Source: Chitinophaga sp. YR627
Lineage (GTDB): Bacteria > Bacteroidota > Bacteroidia > Chitinophagales > Chitinophagaceae
Assembly (NCBI RefSeq): GCF_900114995.1
Contig: NZ_FOUX01000003.1
Span: 558,001 to 622,000 of the forward strand
Reading direction: 5' to 3'
Length of the DNA: 64,000 nucleotides
The notes beneath the pieces were generated by a model. It was not told where the DNA came from. It searched no databases and was given only the letters and a program-made list of their open reading frames with translations. Both the position numbers and the translations under genes were made by a program. Of the stretch, positions 17,473-25,362 are shown in pieces (positions within the stretch are counted from its first letter, which is position 1; every line of letters starts with the position of its first letter).

Positions 17473-18136
17473 AGAATAAAAAACGAAAGTTGAAAAGATG
17501 AGATGATGAAAGTGGATGAATGAAATGTATTGGTTAAAAAATAAGTGATGATAAAAAGAGGTGTGTTATTGAAATAGAAAATGGAAAAACGGATGTGTAA
17601 AACGTTAAAATTTGAATCGGAAAAGAGGGGTCTGGAATCTGGTAAAAAAGAAAAGAGCCAACAGAAATTTCTGCTGACTCTTTCTACTTACTAACCCATT
17701 AAATTCACGTCTAAATTACTAAATGGCTACAGAATAAAAAAGTTTATTTAATTGATGTGAATAACTTTTGAGGACTTTTCATAATGTGACAGAACTGCCA
17801 CCATAGCACGTTTCAGCCGGTGAGGGCATTCAATTATACTTTCATTAAAAGGGCGTAAAAGGTTGATAAATAGGAATGATGCCGTCATAATTTATATATG
17901 AAAAACCGGTCATAAAAACATTAATTATATCTGTCATATCGTCGCTTTTTACCCTGGAAAATATTTTGAAGCGACATATTGACAGTGTTAAATTTCGTCT
18001 TTGTCAGGTGACAGGCGGTAGGAGGCGGGGCAATTCTTAAGGAAATCCTAAATCCGGTTTACGGGGGGGGATTGGATGCTAATTTGATGAGTATATACTG
18101 GTAATTTTGTACTGATTTAAACTTCATTTAATTATT
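17473..18136. other. Long divergent gene-free region between radA and a metalloprotease gene
   Basis: No credible ORF, tRNA or known RNA was recognised in these 660 bases. At 17651-17683 there is an imperfect hairpin (AAAGAG.. CAGAAATTTCTG ..CTCTTT) followed, on the minus strand, by a T-rich stretch, which looks like a terminator although the flanking genes diverge. A run of eight G lies at 18063-18070, and TAATTTTG, a possible -7 box for the plus-strand gene, is at 18102-18109. Confidence 0.4.
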
Positions 18137-18826
18137 ATGACACCTGGCTTTTTTCTCATATCAATGATCTTTGTAGGGATCAGCCTGTTAGTGAGCTGGC
18201 GGCTGAGGAGTAAATTCAAAGAGTATAGTGCCGTACCGACCACATCGGGTATGACCGGTAAGCAGATTGCCGAGAAGATGTTGAAAGACAATGGAATATA
18301 TGATGTGCAGGTTGTTTCGGTGGACGGATTTCTGTCTGACCACTACGATCCGTCCAATAAAACGGTGAATCTGAGTCCGGATGTTTACTCGGGAGCGAAT
18401 GTGGCGGCTGCTGCGGTTGCTGCCCATGAGTGCGGGCACGCGGTACAGCATGCCCGGGCCTACCAGTGGCTGAATTTACGTTCAAAGCTGGTACCGGCGG
18501 TACAGTTCAGTTCGAACCTGGTGCAATGGGTGTTACTGGGTGGTATCCTGCTGATCAATGTATTTCCGACGTTATTGCTGGCAGGGGTGATCCTGTTTGG
18601 GGTAACGACGGTATTTTCTCTGGTGACCTTACCGGTTGAGTTTGATGCTTCCCGCAGGGCGCTGGCCTGGCTGGATAACACGAACCTGATGCGGAAGGAG
18701 GAACATGATAAGGCGAAGGACGCATTATGGTGGGCTGCAATGACTTATGTAGTGGCGGCCGTTGCTTCTGTGGTGACCCTGTTGCATTATTTAATGATCT
18801 ATATGGGCGCGAGAAACCGGGATTAA
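18137..18826 (+). CDS. Membrane zinc metallopeptidase, YugP family
   Basis: A 229-residue membrane protein of the neutral zinc metallopeptidase group (Zn_peptidase_2, B. subtilis YugP). The N-terminal helix (GFFLISMIFVGISLLVSW) is followed by a soluble part with the zinc motif AAHECGHAVQHA (about residues 97-108), in which HECGH is the HExxH signature. Further membrane helices follow (VQWVLLGGILLINVFPTLLLAGVILF and a C-terminal ALWWAAMTYVVAAVASVV). The segment LPVEFDASRRALAWL is typical of the family. The physiological substrate is unknown. The gene appears monocistronic: a terminator follows at 18855. Confidence 0.88.
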   Translation: MTPGFFLISMIFVGISLLVSWRLRSKFKEYSAVPTTSGMTGKQIAEKMLKDNGIYDVQVVSVDGFLSDHYDPSNKTVNLSPDVYSGANVAAAAVAAHECGHAVQHARAYQWLNLRSKLVPAVQFSSNLVQWVLLGGILLINVFPTLLLAGVILFGVTTVFSLVTLPVEFDASRRALAWLDNTNLMRKEEHDKAKDALWWAAMTYVVAAVASVVTLLHYLMIYMGARNRD

Positions 18827-18854
18827 GCACAAATTATCTGTTAATCAATATAGA

Positions 18855-18884
18855 GGTCGGGGAGTTACTTCCCGGCCTTTTTTA
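18855..18884 (+). terminator. Terminator after the metallopeptidase gene
   Basis: GGTCGGG (18855-18861) pairs with CCCGGCC (18871-18877) with one wobble, then six to seven T. Confidence 0.85.
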
Positions 18885-19130
18885 ATGACCAGATGAGGGT
18901 TTGATCTTTATGCTGGAACGTTCATCCTTCGTTTAGAAGACGAAAGATGAACGAAGGATGATGAATAACAGACAATGATGTGGCTATGGATTAACCGGTT
19001 TTGGCTGGGTTTGTCCTGAATGCCCCCTATTGGGTCAAAAAGCTGACATGACATGCTTTATACATGCTTCATACACGACGCATATACGACGCATACACGA
19101 CGCATCTCCAGGATATCTCATACCAGGCCC
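18885..19130. other. Gene-free segment between two plus-strand terminators
   Basis: No ORF of useful length lies here although it is bracketed by terminators at 18855 and 19131. It contains a 12-bp inverted repeat (TCATCCTTCGTT at 18922-18933 with its complement at 18950-18961), a 14-codon micro-ORF with three Trp codons (18975-19019), and the tandem repeat at 19070. It may be a transcribed non-coding segment. Confidence 0.35.
19070..19102 (+). repeat. Three tandem 11-bp units
   Basis: CATACACGACG, CATATACGACG and CATACACGACG run head to tail at 19070-19102. They are preceded by two looser ACATGCTT-type units. There are no spacers, so it is not a CRISPR array. Confidence 0.85.
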
Positions 19131-19159
19131 AGTCTGAGGAGGTACTCAGACTATTTTTT
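19131..19159 (+). terminator. Orphan rho-independent terminator upstream of rplM
   Basis: AGTCTGAG (19131-19138) pairs exactly with CTCAGACT (19145-19152) around GAGGTA, then A and six T. No gene ends within 300 bases upstream. Confidence 0.85.
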
Positions 19160-19314
19160 CATTATAAAATCGACATATGTGTTAAGTGCTGATTTAAAGG
19201 GTGAAATTCGTCACTGCTAAATATCGGAGCCATGTGTTGATAACTCTGCGTCAAAATTATTATTGAAAATCAATTCGTTGCAAGGGTGCCTTGTAAAAAA
19301 GAACCTAAAATGCA

Positions 19315-19344
19315 TTGTTATTTGAAATAAGAAATTTAGCTTTG
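19315..19344 (+). promoter_or_regulatory. Promoter of the rplM-rpsI operon
   Basis: TTG at 19315-19317, a 19-base spacer and TAGCTTTG at 19337-19344 fit the Bacteroidota housekeeping promoter. The leader to the rplM ATG is about 55 bases. Confidence 0.65.
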
Positions 19345-19347
19345 CAC

Positions 19348-19364
19348 TCCCAATTTGTTTGGGA
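19348..19364 (+). promoter_or_regulatory. Hairpin at the 5' end of the rplM leader
   Basis: TCCCAA (19348-19353) pairs with TTGGGA (19359-19364) right where the transcript should start. Ribosomal-protein leaders that bind their own product are known in bacteria, and an L13 leader is plausible here, but I cannot match it to a consensus from memory. Confidence 0.35.
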
Positions 19365-19405
19365 TGTTATATCAAGACCGAAAAACTTTATTATAATATA
19401 CTATA

Positions 19406-19849
19406 ATGAATACTTTAAGCTTCAGAACTAAATCGGCCAACGACGCTACAGTTACGCGTGAGTGGCACATTGTAGATGCCACTAACCTGACTTTAGGAAG
19501 AATGGCTGCAAAAGTTGCAGCAATTCTGAGAGGCAAAAACAAGCCTTATTATACTCCTCACACTGATTGTGGAGATTATATCATTATTACCAACGCTGAG
19601 AAAATTCAGTTCACCGGTAACAAATGGAACGATAAGGAATACCTGACTTACTCTGGTTATCCAGGTGGTCAGAAAGGTGAAATAGCGAAAGACCTGGTTC
19701 GTCGCAGACCAGAACTGATCATAGAAAGAGCTGTAAAAGGTATGTTGCCTAAGAATCGCCTGGGTCGTGCTATGTACAAAAAACTGTTTGTATACGCAGG
19801 CGCTGAGCATCCTCATGCTGCGCAGAAACCGAAAACATTAACTTTCTAA
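19406..19849 (+). CDS. rplM: 50S ribosomal protein L13
   Basis: A 147-residue L13, an early-assembling 50S protein. Visible family segments are EWHIVDATNLTLGRMAAKVAAILRGKNK near the start, GDYIIITNAEKI in the middle, and ERAVKGMLPKNRLGRAMYKKLFVYAGAEHPHAAQKP at the end. It lies 14 bases before rpsI, the order conserved across bacteria. The N-terminus is about eight residues longer than E. coli L13, as seen in other Bacteroidota. Confidence 0.98.
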   Translation: MNTLSFRTKSANDATVTREWHIVDATNLTLGRMAAKVAAILRGKNKPYYTPHTDCGDYIIITNAEKIQFTGNKWNDKEYLTYSGYPGGQKGEIAKDLVRRRPELIIERAVKGMLPKNRLGRAMYKKLFVYAGAEHPHAAQKPKTLTF

Positions 19850-19863
19850 TTTTTCTCTGATAC

Positions 19864-20253
19864 ATGGAAAAGCAAAAAAACACTATTGGTCGTCGTAAAG
19901 AAGCCGTTGCCCGTGTTTACATCAGCAAGGGTACTGGTAACATCGTAGTAAACGACAAAGACTATAAAGAATACTTCACACTGGTTTACCTGCAGAATCA
20001 GGTAGAACTGTCCCTGAAGACTATCGATGCTACAGATAAATTCGATATAAAGGTAAATGCTGCTGGTGGCGGTATCAAAGGTCAGGCAGAAGCTATTAAG
20101 CTGGGTATTGCACGTGCACTTTGCGAAGTGAACATCGAATACCGTCCGGCGCTGAAAGCTGCTGGTCTCCTGAAACGTGATCCAAGAGGCGTTGAACGTA
20201 AGAAACCAGGTAAAGCTAAAGCTAGAAGAAGCTTCCAGTTCTCTAAACGCTAA
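19864..20253 (+). CDS. rpsI: 30S ribosomal protein S9
   Basis: A 129-residue S9. It begins with the typical NTIGRRKEAVARVYI block, carries GGGIKGQAEAIKLGIARAL in the middle, and ends in ARRSFQFSKR, the basic tail that reaches tRNA in the P site. It is the second gene of the rplM-rpsI operon. rpsB follows after 74 bases, and no terminator was seen between them, so read-through into rpsB is likely. Confidence 0.98.
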   Translation: MEKQKNTIGRRKEAVARVYISKGTGNIVVNDKDYKEYFTLVYLQNQVELSLKTIDATDKFDIKVNAAGGGIKGQAEAIKLGIARALCEVNIEYRPALKAAGLLKRDPRGVERKKPGKAKARRSFQFSKR

Positions 20254-20327
20254 TCGTGATGAATGCGTACTACTATATGTCTTACGCAGATTATTAACAT
20301 TGACCTTTTATAACAGAGTATAATAAC

Positions 20328-21353
20328 ATGGAAAATAATACCTCATTACAGCAGCAGTTACTGGAGGCAGGTGTACACTTCGGTCACCTGAAGAAAAAAT
20401 GGAACCCGAAGATGCTGCCATACATCTTCGCAGAAAAGAAAGGTATTCACATCATAGATCTGAATAAAACCGTTGAAGGTTTACAGGAAGCAGCAGCTGC
20501 CCTGAAATCTATCGCAAAGAGCGGTAAAAAGATCATGTTCGTAGCCACTAAAAAACAGGCTAAAGAAATCGTAGCGGAAGCTGCAAAACGCGTTAACATG
20601 CCTTATGTAACCGAAAGATGGTTAGGTGGTATGCTGACTAACTTCGCAACGATCCGTAAGAGCGTTAAGAAGATGCAGAGCATCGAAAAGATGCTGACTG
20701 ATGGTACTTTCGACAGTATCACCAAGAAAGAGCGTCTGACTTTAACCCGCGATAAAGAGAAAATGGAGAAAGTACTGGGTGGTATCGCTCAGCTGGCTCG
20801 TGTTCCTGCAGCGCTGTTCCTGGTTGACATCAGCCATGAGCACATTGGTCTGGCAGAAGCTCGTCGTCTGGGTATCTCCACTTTCGGTATGGTAGATACA
20901 AACTCCGATCCTACTAAAGTAGATTTCGCAGTTCCTGCCAACGATGACGCAACTAAGTCTATCGCAATCATCACTAACTATATCGCTGCTGCAATCGCAG
21001 AAGGTCTGGCTGAGAGAGCAAATGAGAAAACTGACGACGTAGTAGAAGAGGAAGAAGATGACAACAAAGCACTGAAATTCGAGCTGGAAGGTGGCGAAGA
21101 TCGTGAAAGAGGTCGCAGACAAGGCGGCGGCGGTCGTGGCCAGGGTGGTCAGAACGCTGGCGGTGGTCGTGGCCAGGGTGGTGGTAACCGTCCAGGTGGC
21201 GGTGGTGGCAATCGCCCAGGTGGCGGTGGCAACCGTCCAGGTGGTGGTGGCAACCGTCCAGGTGGCGGTGGTGGTAACCGTCCAGGCGGCGGTGGCGGCG
21301 GACAGCGTCGTCCAGCTGGTTCCGGCGGTCCTAAACCAGGCGGCAACAGATAA
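20328..21353 (+). CDS. rpsB: 30S ribosomal protein S2 with long Gly-rich C-terminal tail
   Basis: The first 230 residues are a normal S2: LLEAGVHFGHLKKKWNPKMLPYIF, then GKKIMFVATKKQA, RWLGGMLTNF, and VDISHEHIGLAEARRLGI. E. coli S2 is 241 residues; here the chain runs to 341. The extra part is acidic (VVEEEEDDNKA), then Arg/Gly-rich, with five copies of NRPGGG(G/GG) and a GQRRPAG end. It resembles RGG/RPG tails of RNA-binding proteins. The DNA repeats are in frame and G/C-rich. Gene order rpsB-tsf is conserved. The tail probably extends from the 30S body, an inference from length alone. Confidence 0.96.
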   Translation: MENNTSLQQQLLEAGVHFGHLKKKWNPKMLPYIFAEKKGIHIIDLNKTVEGLQEAAAALKSIAKSGKKIMFVATKKQAKEIVAEAAKRVNMPYVTERWLGGMLTNFATIRKSVKKMQSIEKMLTDGTFDSITKKERLTLTRDKEKMEKVLGGIAQLARVPAALFLVDISHEHIGLAEARRLGISTFGMVDTNSDPTKVDFAVPANDDATKSIAIITNYIAAAIAEGLAERANEKTDDVVEEEEDDNKALKFELEGGEDRERGRRQGGGGRGQGGQNAGGGRGQGGGNRPGGGGGNRPGGGGNRPGGGGNRPGGGGGNRPGGGGGGQRRPAGSGGPKPGGNR

Positions 21354-21377
21354 GCTTCGTTTTAAACGACATAAATT

Positions 21378-21421
21378 AATTGCGAATCGTGGAACATCTC
21401 TTTGCTCCATGGTTCGCAATT
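21378..21421 (+). promoter_or_regulatory. Long hairpin between rpsB and tsf
   Basis: AATTGCGAA (21378-21386) pairs exactly with TTCGCAATT (21413-21421), and TGGA/TCCA inside extends the stem. No T-run follows, so it is more likely an mRNA processing or stability hairpin than a terminator. Confidence 0.5.
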
Positions 21422-21476
21422 GAGCGTTAATAGTTGATAAAGAATAAACATTAATCTATAATAAACTCATTATAAA

Positions 21477-22304
21477 ATGGCAGCAACAATTACAGCAGCT
21501 GATGTAAACAAACTTCGCCAGCAGACTGGTGCAGGCATGATGGATTGCAGAAAAGCACTGGTTGAAAGCGATGGTGATTTCGAACAGGCAGTAGATTATC
21601 TGCGTAAAAAAGGACAGAAAGTAGCAGCGCTGCGTTCTGACCGTGAAACCAAAGAAGGTGTTATCATCGCAAAAACTAATGCGGATGGTACTACCGGTGT
21701 TGTAGTAGCACTGGGTTGCGAAACTGACTTCGTTGCTAAAAACGAAGATTTCGTAAAATTTGCTCAGTCAATCGTTGACCTGGCCCTGTCCAGCGGTGCA
21801 AACACTGTGGAAGAACTGGGTGCAGCTACACTTGACGGTGCAAGCGTGAACGATAAATTAAACGACCAGGTTGCTAAGATCGGTGAGAAAATCACCCTGG
21901 CGAAATTCGAAAAGATCTCTGCAGCTTCTGTTACTTCCTATATCCACGGTAGCTACCGTATGGGTGTACTGGTAGGTTTCTCTGCACCTGTTTCTGAAGA
22001 AGTAGGTAAAGATATCGCTATGCAGATCGCAGCAATGAACCCAATCGCAGTTGACGCTGATGGCGTTTCTCCTGAGCTGGTTGCCCGTGAGAAAGCTATC
22101 GCTATCGAGCAGATCGCTGCTGAAGGTAAAACCGGCGATATGGCTGAGAAGATCGCTATCGGTAAAGTGAACAAATTCTTCAAAGAAAATACACTGTTAC
22201 CTCAGGCTTTCGTAAAAGATAACAACAAATCCGTTGCAGATTATTTGAAATCTGTTAGCGCTGATCTGAAAGTAACAGGATTCACAAGAATCGCATTAGG
22301 GTAA
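21477..22304 (+). CDS. tsf: Elongation factor Ts
   Basis: A 275-residue EF-Ts, the nucleotide exchange factor of EF-Tu. It opens with ITAADVNKLRQQTGAGMMDCRKALVESDGDFEQAVDYLRKKG, the conserved N-terminal module containing the TGAGMMDCKKAL motif. VALGCETDFVAKNEDF follows in the core, with IAMQIAAMNP and LLPQAFVKDNNKSVADYL near the end. Length is close to E. coli EF-Ts (283). It follows rpsB after 123 bases and is closed by a terminator, so rpsB-tsf is the end of this translation unit. Confidence 0.98.
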   Translation: MAATITAADVNKLRQQTGAGMMDCRKALVESDGDFEQAVDYLRKKGQKVAALRSDRETKEGVIIAKTNADGTTGVVVALGCETDFVAKNEDFVKFAQSIVDLALSSGANTVEELGAATLDGASVNDKLNDQVAKIGEKITLAKFEKISAASVTSYIHGSYRMGVLVGFSAPVSEEVGKDIAMQIAAMNPIAVDADGVSPELVAREKAIAIEQIAAEGKTGDMAEKIAIGKVNKFFKENTLLPQAFVKDNNKSVADYLKSVSADLKVTGFTRIALG

Positions 22305-22324
22305 TTCAATTACCTACAGAAAAG

Positions 22325-22353
22325 GGAGAGAATAACATTCTCTCCTTTTTTTT
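22325..22353 (+). terminator. Terminator after tsf
   Basis: GGAGAGAA (22325-22332) pairs with TTCTCTCC (22338-22345) around TAACA, followed by eight T. Confidence 0.92.
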
Positions 22354-22533
22354 GCGCTTTACCATGAGCATGCAGGCGCATTGAACGGAAACCGGCGCTA
22401 TTTTCTGAAATAGTTCTCCACTGATGACCGGGCCGGCAGGGACATAGGAAATACCCCGTTCCGCATTTTTTTATATATTCGGGGCCTGTAAACTAATTAC
22501 TAACTAACATTTTCATATCATTTTTCATAAGTC

Positions 22534-23247
22534 ATGTTGCCAAAGTATAAGCGTATTTTACTCAAATTGAGCGGTGAATCCCTGATGGGAGAAGGTAATT
22601 ACGGTATCGATCACAGAGTGATCACGCAGTATGCGTACGATATTAAAGCTGTGACCGACCTGGGAGTGCAGGTAGCCGTAGTGATTGGAGGTGGTAACAT
22701 ATACCGTGGTATGAATGAGGCTGAAACCGGTATCGAAAGAGCCCAGGGTGATTATATGGGTATGCTGGCGACAGTGATCAACGGTATGGCCATGCAGAGT
22801 GGTCTGGAGAAAGTAGGTTTATATACCCGTCTTCAGTCAGCTATCAAAATGGAGCAGATCGCAGAACCTTACATCCGCCGCCGTGCTATCCGCCACCTGG
22901 AAAAAGGTCGTGTGGTGATCTTTGGTGCGGGTACAGGTAACCCTTATTTCACAACAGATACAGCAGCTTCCCTGCGTGCGATCGAAATACAGGCTGATGT
23001 GATCCTCAAAGGCACCCGTGTAGATGGTATCTATACTGCTGATCCGGAGAAAGATCCTACTGCTACCCGTTACGAATCTATCACTTTCACAGAGGTATAC
23101 CAGAAGTCGCTGAATGTAATGGATATGACCGCATTCACGCTGTGTCAGGAGAATAAACTGCCGATCATCGTGTTTGACATGAACAGAGCCGGTAATCTGA
23201 TGCAGGTGATCATGGGTAAGAATGTGGGTACGCTGGTGAAAGGGTAA
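22534..23247 (+). CDS. pyrH: UMP kinase
   Basis: A 237-residue amino-acid-kinase-fold UMP kinase, which makes UDP from UMP and ATP in pyrimidine synthesis. Family segments are YKRILLKLSGESLMG at the N-terminus, VAVVIGGGNIYRG (about residues 47-59), GAGTGNPYFTTDTAASLRAIEIQAD in the middle, and GTRVDGIYTADPEKDP. Length equals that of E. coli PyrH (241) within a few residues. It lies 229 bases after tsf behind a terminator, so it has its own promoter, although the rpsB-tsf-pyrH order is the common bacterial one. Confidence 0.97.
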   Translation: MLPKYKRILLKLSGESLMGEGNYGIDHRVITQYAYDIKAVTDLGVQVAVVIGGGNIYRGMNEAETGIERAQGDYMGMLATVINGMAMQSGLEKVGLYTRLQSAIKMEQIAEPYIRRRAIRHLEKGRVVIFGAGTGNPYFTTDTAASLRAIEIQADVILKGTRVDGIYTADPEKDPTATRYESITFTEVYQKSLNVMDMTAFTLCQENKLPIIVFDMNRAGNLMQVIMGKNVGTLVKG

Positions 23248-23294
23248 TTAACAAACTAAACAGCTTATCGATTCATATTGTCAGGAATCGGCGT

Positions 23295-23329
23295 AAAGAC
23301 CAGGGAATACATGTTATTCCCTGGTCTTT
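23295..23329. terminator. Bidirectional terminator between pyrH and the DUF3298 gene
   Basis: A perfect 15-bp stem (23295-23309 with 23315-23329) around a CATGT loop; the ends are AAAGACC and GGTCTTT, so T-rich exits exist on both strands. Confidence 0.9.
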
Positions 23330-23346
23330 ATTCCCGGTTCCTGATC

Positions 23347-24432
23347 TTATTTCAGGAGGGGTTTGATGTCTTTGAAAGGCACGAACAGCATTACCTGTCC
23401 CAGCGCATAAGGTCCGATCTCATAGGGGGTATAGCTGAAGCCGATCCCTTTGTCGGTTACCAGGAAGTTATCATTCGGTAGGATCTCTTTCACGAGCAAC
23501 ATGGTCTCGATCCTTTCCCCATCTTCCAGTTTATAGATCTTACGGAACGATTTTGCGAGTTCCGGTATCAGCGCTTCCTTATATTCCGGTTTCAGGAAAT
23601 CTTCCACTTTCAGCACTTTCTTTTTCTCCAGATCGAGTACGGTGTAATGGGCGCCATAATTACCGTGTGCGCCACCGGTGAAATCATAGGAGAAAGACTC
23701 CAGTACCAGCAAAGGATAATTGTTCCATACTATTTTCATGTCGCCGTCTGCACCCCAGCTGGCTGTTGGCGGAATGCCATTGCTGGTATCCAGGTCTTTT
23801 TCATTGACCTTATAGGTGGCGAGGAAGGAGTCGATATCTCTTCTCAGGTATTTCTGCGGATCAGTGATCTGACGGCCTTCGGTGATATTGAGGCGAACGA
23901 AGCCGGCAATGTCAGCATCAGTACCGGTAGCAGGCCATACTATACTATTGGATGCCTGGCCGACAGGCGTATTCGGATTACCTGGAAAAAGCGGCACAGA
24001 ATCAGTCGCGTAGAATACATCGAGCGCAACGGCATTTTCAAGGCTTGATTTGAGCTCAAATGGATAGGAGGTACCCTTGCCCCGCCACTTGCCTTTAAAG
24101 CCTCCCAGGCTATCCAGTTTGCCCGAAAACAGCCTTTCTTCATTTCTGTCCGTGTTCTCGTACAGAATGATCTTATCTCCCTCGGGACTACCCCATATCA
24201 TAATTGGTTCACCGATCTTGTCGTATGTGTAGTATCCACGGAAGACCCAGGGCCCGGATTTTATCAGGTCCATTGTGATCGGTTCGTCACCGATCTTACC
24301 CTTAAGATGCAGATAGTAAAAAGGCGCGGTGGTAGGATCCGGCGCTTTTGCAGTCTGTGCAGGCTGCTTGGTCTTCGTGCCGCAGGATACAAGCAGACAA
24401 CAGGTAATAGCGAATAATAGTATGGTTCTCAT
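23347..24432 (-). CDS. Lipoprotein with DUF3298 (RsiV-like) C-terminal domain
   Basis: A 361-residue lipoprotein: MRTILLFAITCCLLVSC gives the lipobox LVSC. The N-terminal half is a beta-rich region of unclear identity with LKGKIGDEPITMDL and strands ending in Trp/Gly pairs. The C-terminal half has YDFTGGAHGNYGAHYTVLDLEKKKVLKVEDFLKPEYKEALIPELAKSFRKIY, the signature of the DUF3298/DUF4163 pair also found in RsiV and PdaC, where the domain binds lysozyme or peptidoglycan-related ligands. A periplasmic or outer-membrane envelope role is a family-level inference. It converges on pyrH and shares its terminator. Confidence 0.82.
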   Translation of the reverse strand: MRTILLFAITCCLLVSCGTKTKQPAQTAKAPDPTTAPFYYLHLKGKIGDEPITMDLIKSGPWVFRGYYTYDKIGEPIMIWGSPEGDKIILYENTDRNEERLFSGKLDSLGGFKGKWRGKGTSYPFELKSSLENAVALDVFYATDSVPLFPGNPNTPVGQASNSIVWPATGTDADIAGFVRLNITEGRQITDPQKYLRRDIDSFLATYKVNEKDLDTSNGIPPTASWGADGDMKIVWNNYPLLVLESFSYDFTGGAHGNYGAHYTVLDLEKKKVLKVEDFLKPEYKEALIPELAKSFRKIYKLEDGERIETMLLVKEILPNDNFLVTDKGIGFSYTPYEIGPYALGQVMLFVPFKDIKPLLK

Positions 24433-24532
24433 GCGATAAAATTAGTAAATATTTGATTCGGAGGATGGGGGCATCTGCGGGATACTGATGACGATCATAA
24501 TGTCTGCGTCCGGTAGATGCTTTCTTTATAAG

Positions 24533-24540
24533 TATCTTTG
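24533..24540 (+). promoter_or_regulatory. Candidate -7 box of pdxH
   Basis: TATCTTTG fits TAnnTTTG and lies 20 bases before the pdxH ATG. No well-placed TTTG box upstream was seen. Confidence 0.4.
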
Positions 24541-24560
24541 CGTCAGATAAAAACAGGACC

Positions 24561-25205
24561 ATGTTGAATAAAGAAGTAGCAGATCTGCGCAAAGACTATC
24601 GCCTTGCTTCGCTTGACGAGCAGGATGTGGCTCAGGACCCTATACAACAATTTGAACGCTGGTGGAAAGATGCGACTTCCGGTCAGCTGGAAGAGCCGAA
24701 CGCGATGACACTTGCGACCAGTACGCCGGATGGGTATCCATCTGCACGTATTATACTGCTGAAGAGTTTTGATGAGGAAGGATTTGTCTTCTTCACCAAC
24801 TATGATAGCCATAAGGCACAGGATATGGCCGCCAACCCGAATGTATCGCTGTTGTTCTTCTGGCGGGAGCTGGAGCGACAGGTACGTATATACGGTACTG
24901 TTAGTAAAACGTCTGCTGAGATCAGTGATGAATACTATGAAAGCCGTCCATTGGGTAGCCGTGTAGGGGCAATTGCATCTCCACAGAGCCGTATTATACC
25001 AGGGCGTAGTTTTCTGGAAGAGAACGTAAGAATGGTGGCAGAGAGGTATGTACTGGAAGATCCTAAACGTCCCGCATACTGGGGTGGTTATGTGGTAAAG
25101 CCGGTAAAGATGGAATTCTGGCAAGGAAGAAGCAGCCGTTTACATGACAGGATATTGTATACGAAGGAGGGGGAGAACTGGCTGATCGACAGACTTGCGC
25201 CGTAA
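24561..25205 (+). CDS. pdxH: Pyridoxamine 5'-phosphate oxidase
   Basis: A 214-residue FMN-dependent oxidase that converts pyridoxine or pyridoxamine 5'-phosphate to pyridoxal 5'-phosphate. Family segments are FERWWKDATSGQLEEPNAMTLATSTPDGYPSARIILLK at the N-terminus, FFTNYDSHKAQDMAANPNVSLLFFW in the flavin-binding core, and WGGYVVKPVKMEFWQGRSSRLHDRILY at the C-terminus, in which the RLHDR pair contacts PLP. Length matches E. coli PdxH (218). It converges on the bTHX gene across an AATTAGG repeat element that begins six bases after its stop. Confidence 0.96.
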   Translation: MLNKEVADLRKDYRLASLDEQDVAQDPIQQFERWWKDATSGQLEEPNAMTLATSTPDGYPSARIILLKSFDEEGFVFFTNYDSHKAQDMAANPNVSLLFFWRELERQVRIYGTVSKTSAEISDEYYESRPLGSRVGAIASPQSRIIPGRSFLEENVRMVAERYVLEDPKRPAYWGGYVVKPVKMEFWQGRSSRLHDRILYTKEGENWLIDRLAP

Positions 25206-25210
25206 AAATA

Positions 25211-25252
25211 AATTAGGAATTAGGAATTAGGAATTAGGAATTAGGAATTAGG
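25211..25252 (+). repeat. Six perfect AATTAGG heptanucleotide repeats
   Basis: AATTAGG is repeated six times without a mismatch from 25211 to 25252, starting six bases after the pdxH stop. It is the forward arm of an inverted pair with 25328-25362. Confidence 0.9.
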
Positions 25253-25327
25253 AATTTCAGCTGTAAAAGTCCTTTTCGTCTGAATTAAGTCAGGAAGGTG
25301 ATCAATAGGAATGCAATTCCTATGTTC

Positions 25328-25362
25328 AATTCCTAATTGTTAATTCCTAATTCCTAATTGAA
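25328..25362 (-). repeat. Inverted arm of AATTAGG repeats
   Basis: Five heptads on the plus strand read AATTCCT, AATTGTT, AATTCCT, AATTCCT and AATTGAA, i.e. AGGAATT repeats on the minus strand. The arm ends exactly at the stop codon of the bTHX gene (25363). A small palindrome, ATAGGAAT-GCA-ATTCCTAT, lies between the arms at 25306-25324. Confidence 0.85.

Noticed and set aside
18975..19019. trp leader peptide
   Set aside because: Three Trp codons and a downstream terminator fit the form, but the next genes are ribosomal and no trp gene is near; kept only as part of a low-weight finding.
19070..19102. CRISPR array
   Set aside because: The 11-bp units are adjacent without spacers and no cas genes are present.
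21160..21310. Non-coding G/C-rich tandem repeat
   Set aside because: The repeats are in frame inside rpsB and code for the NRPGGG tail.
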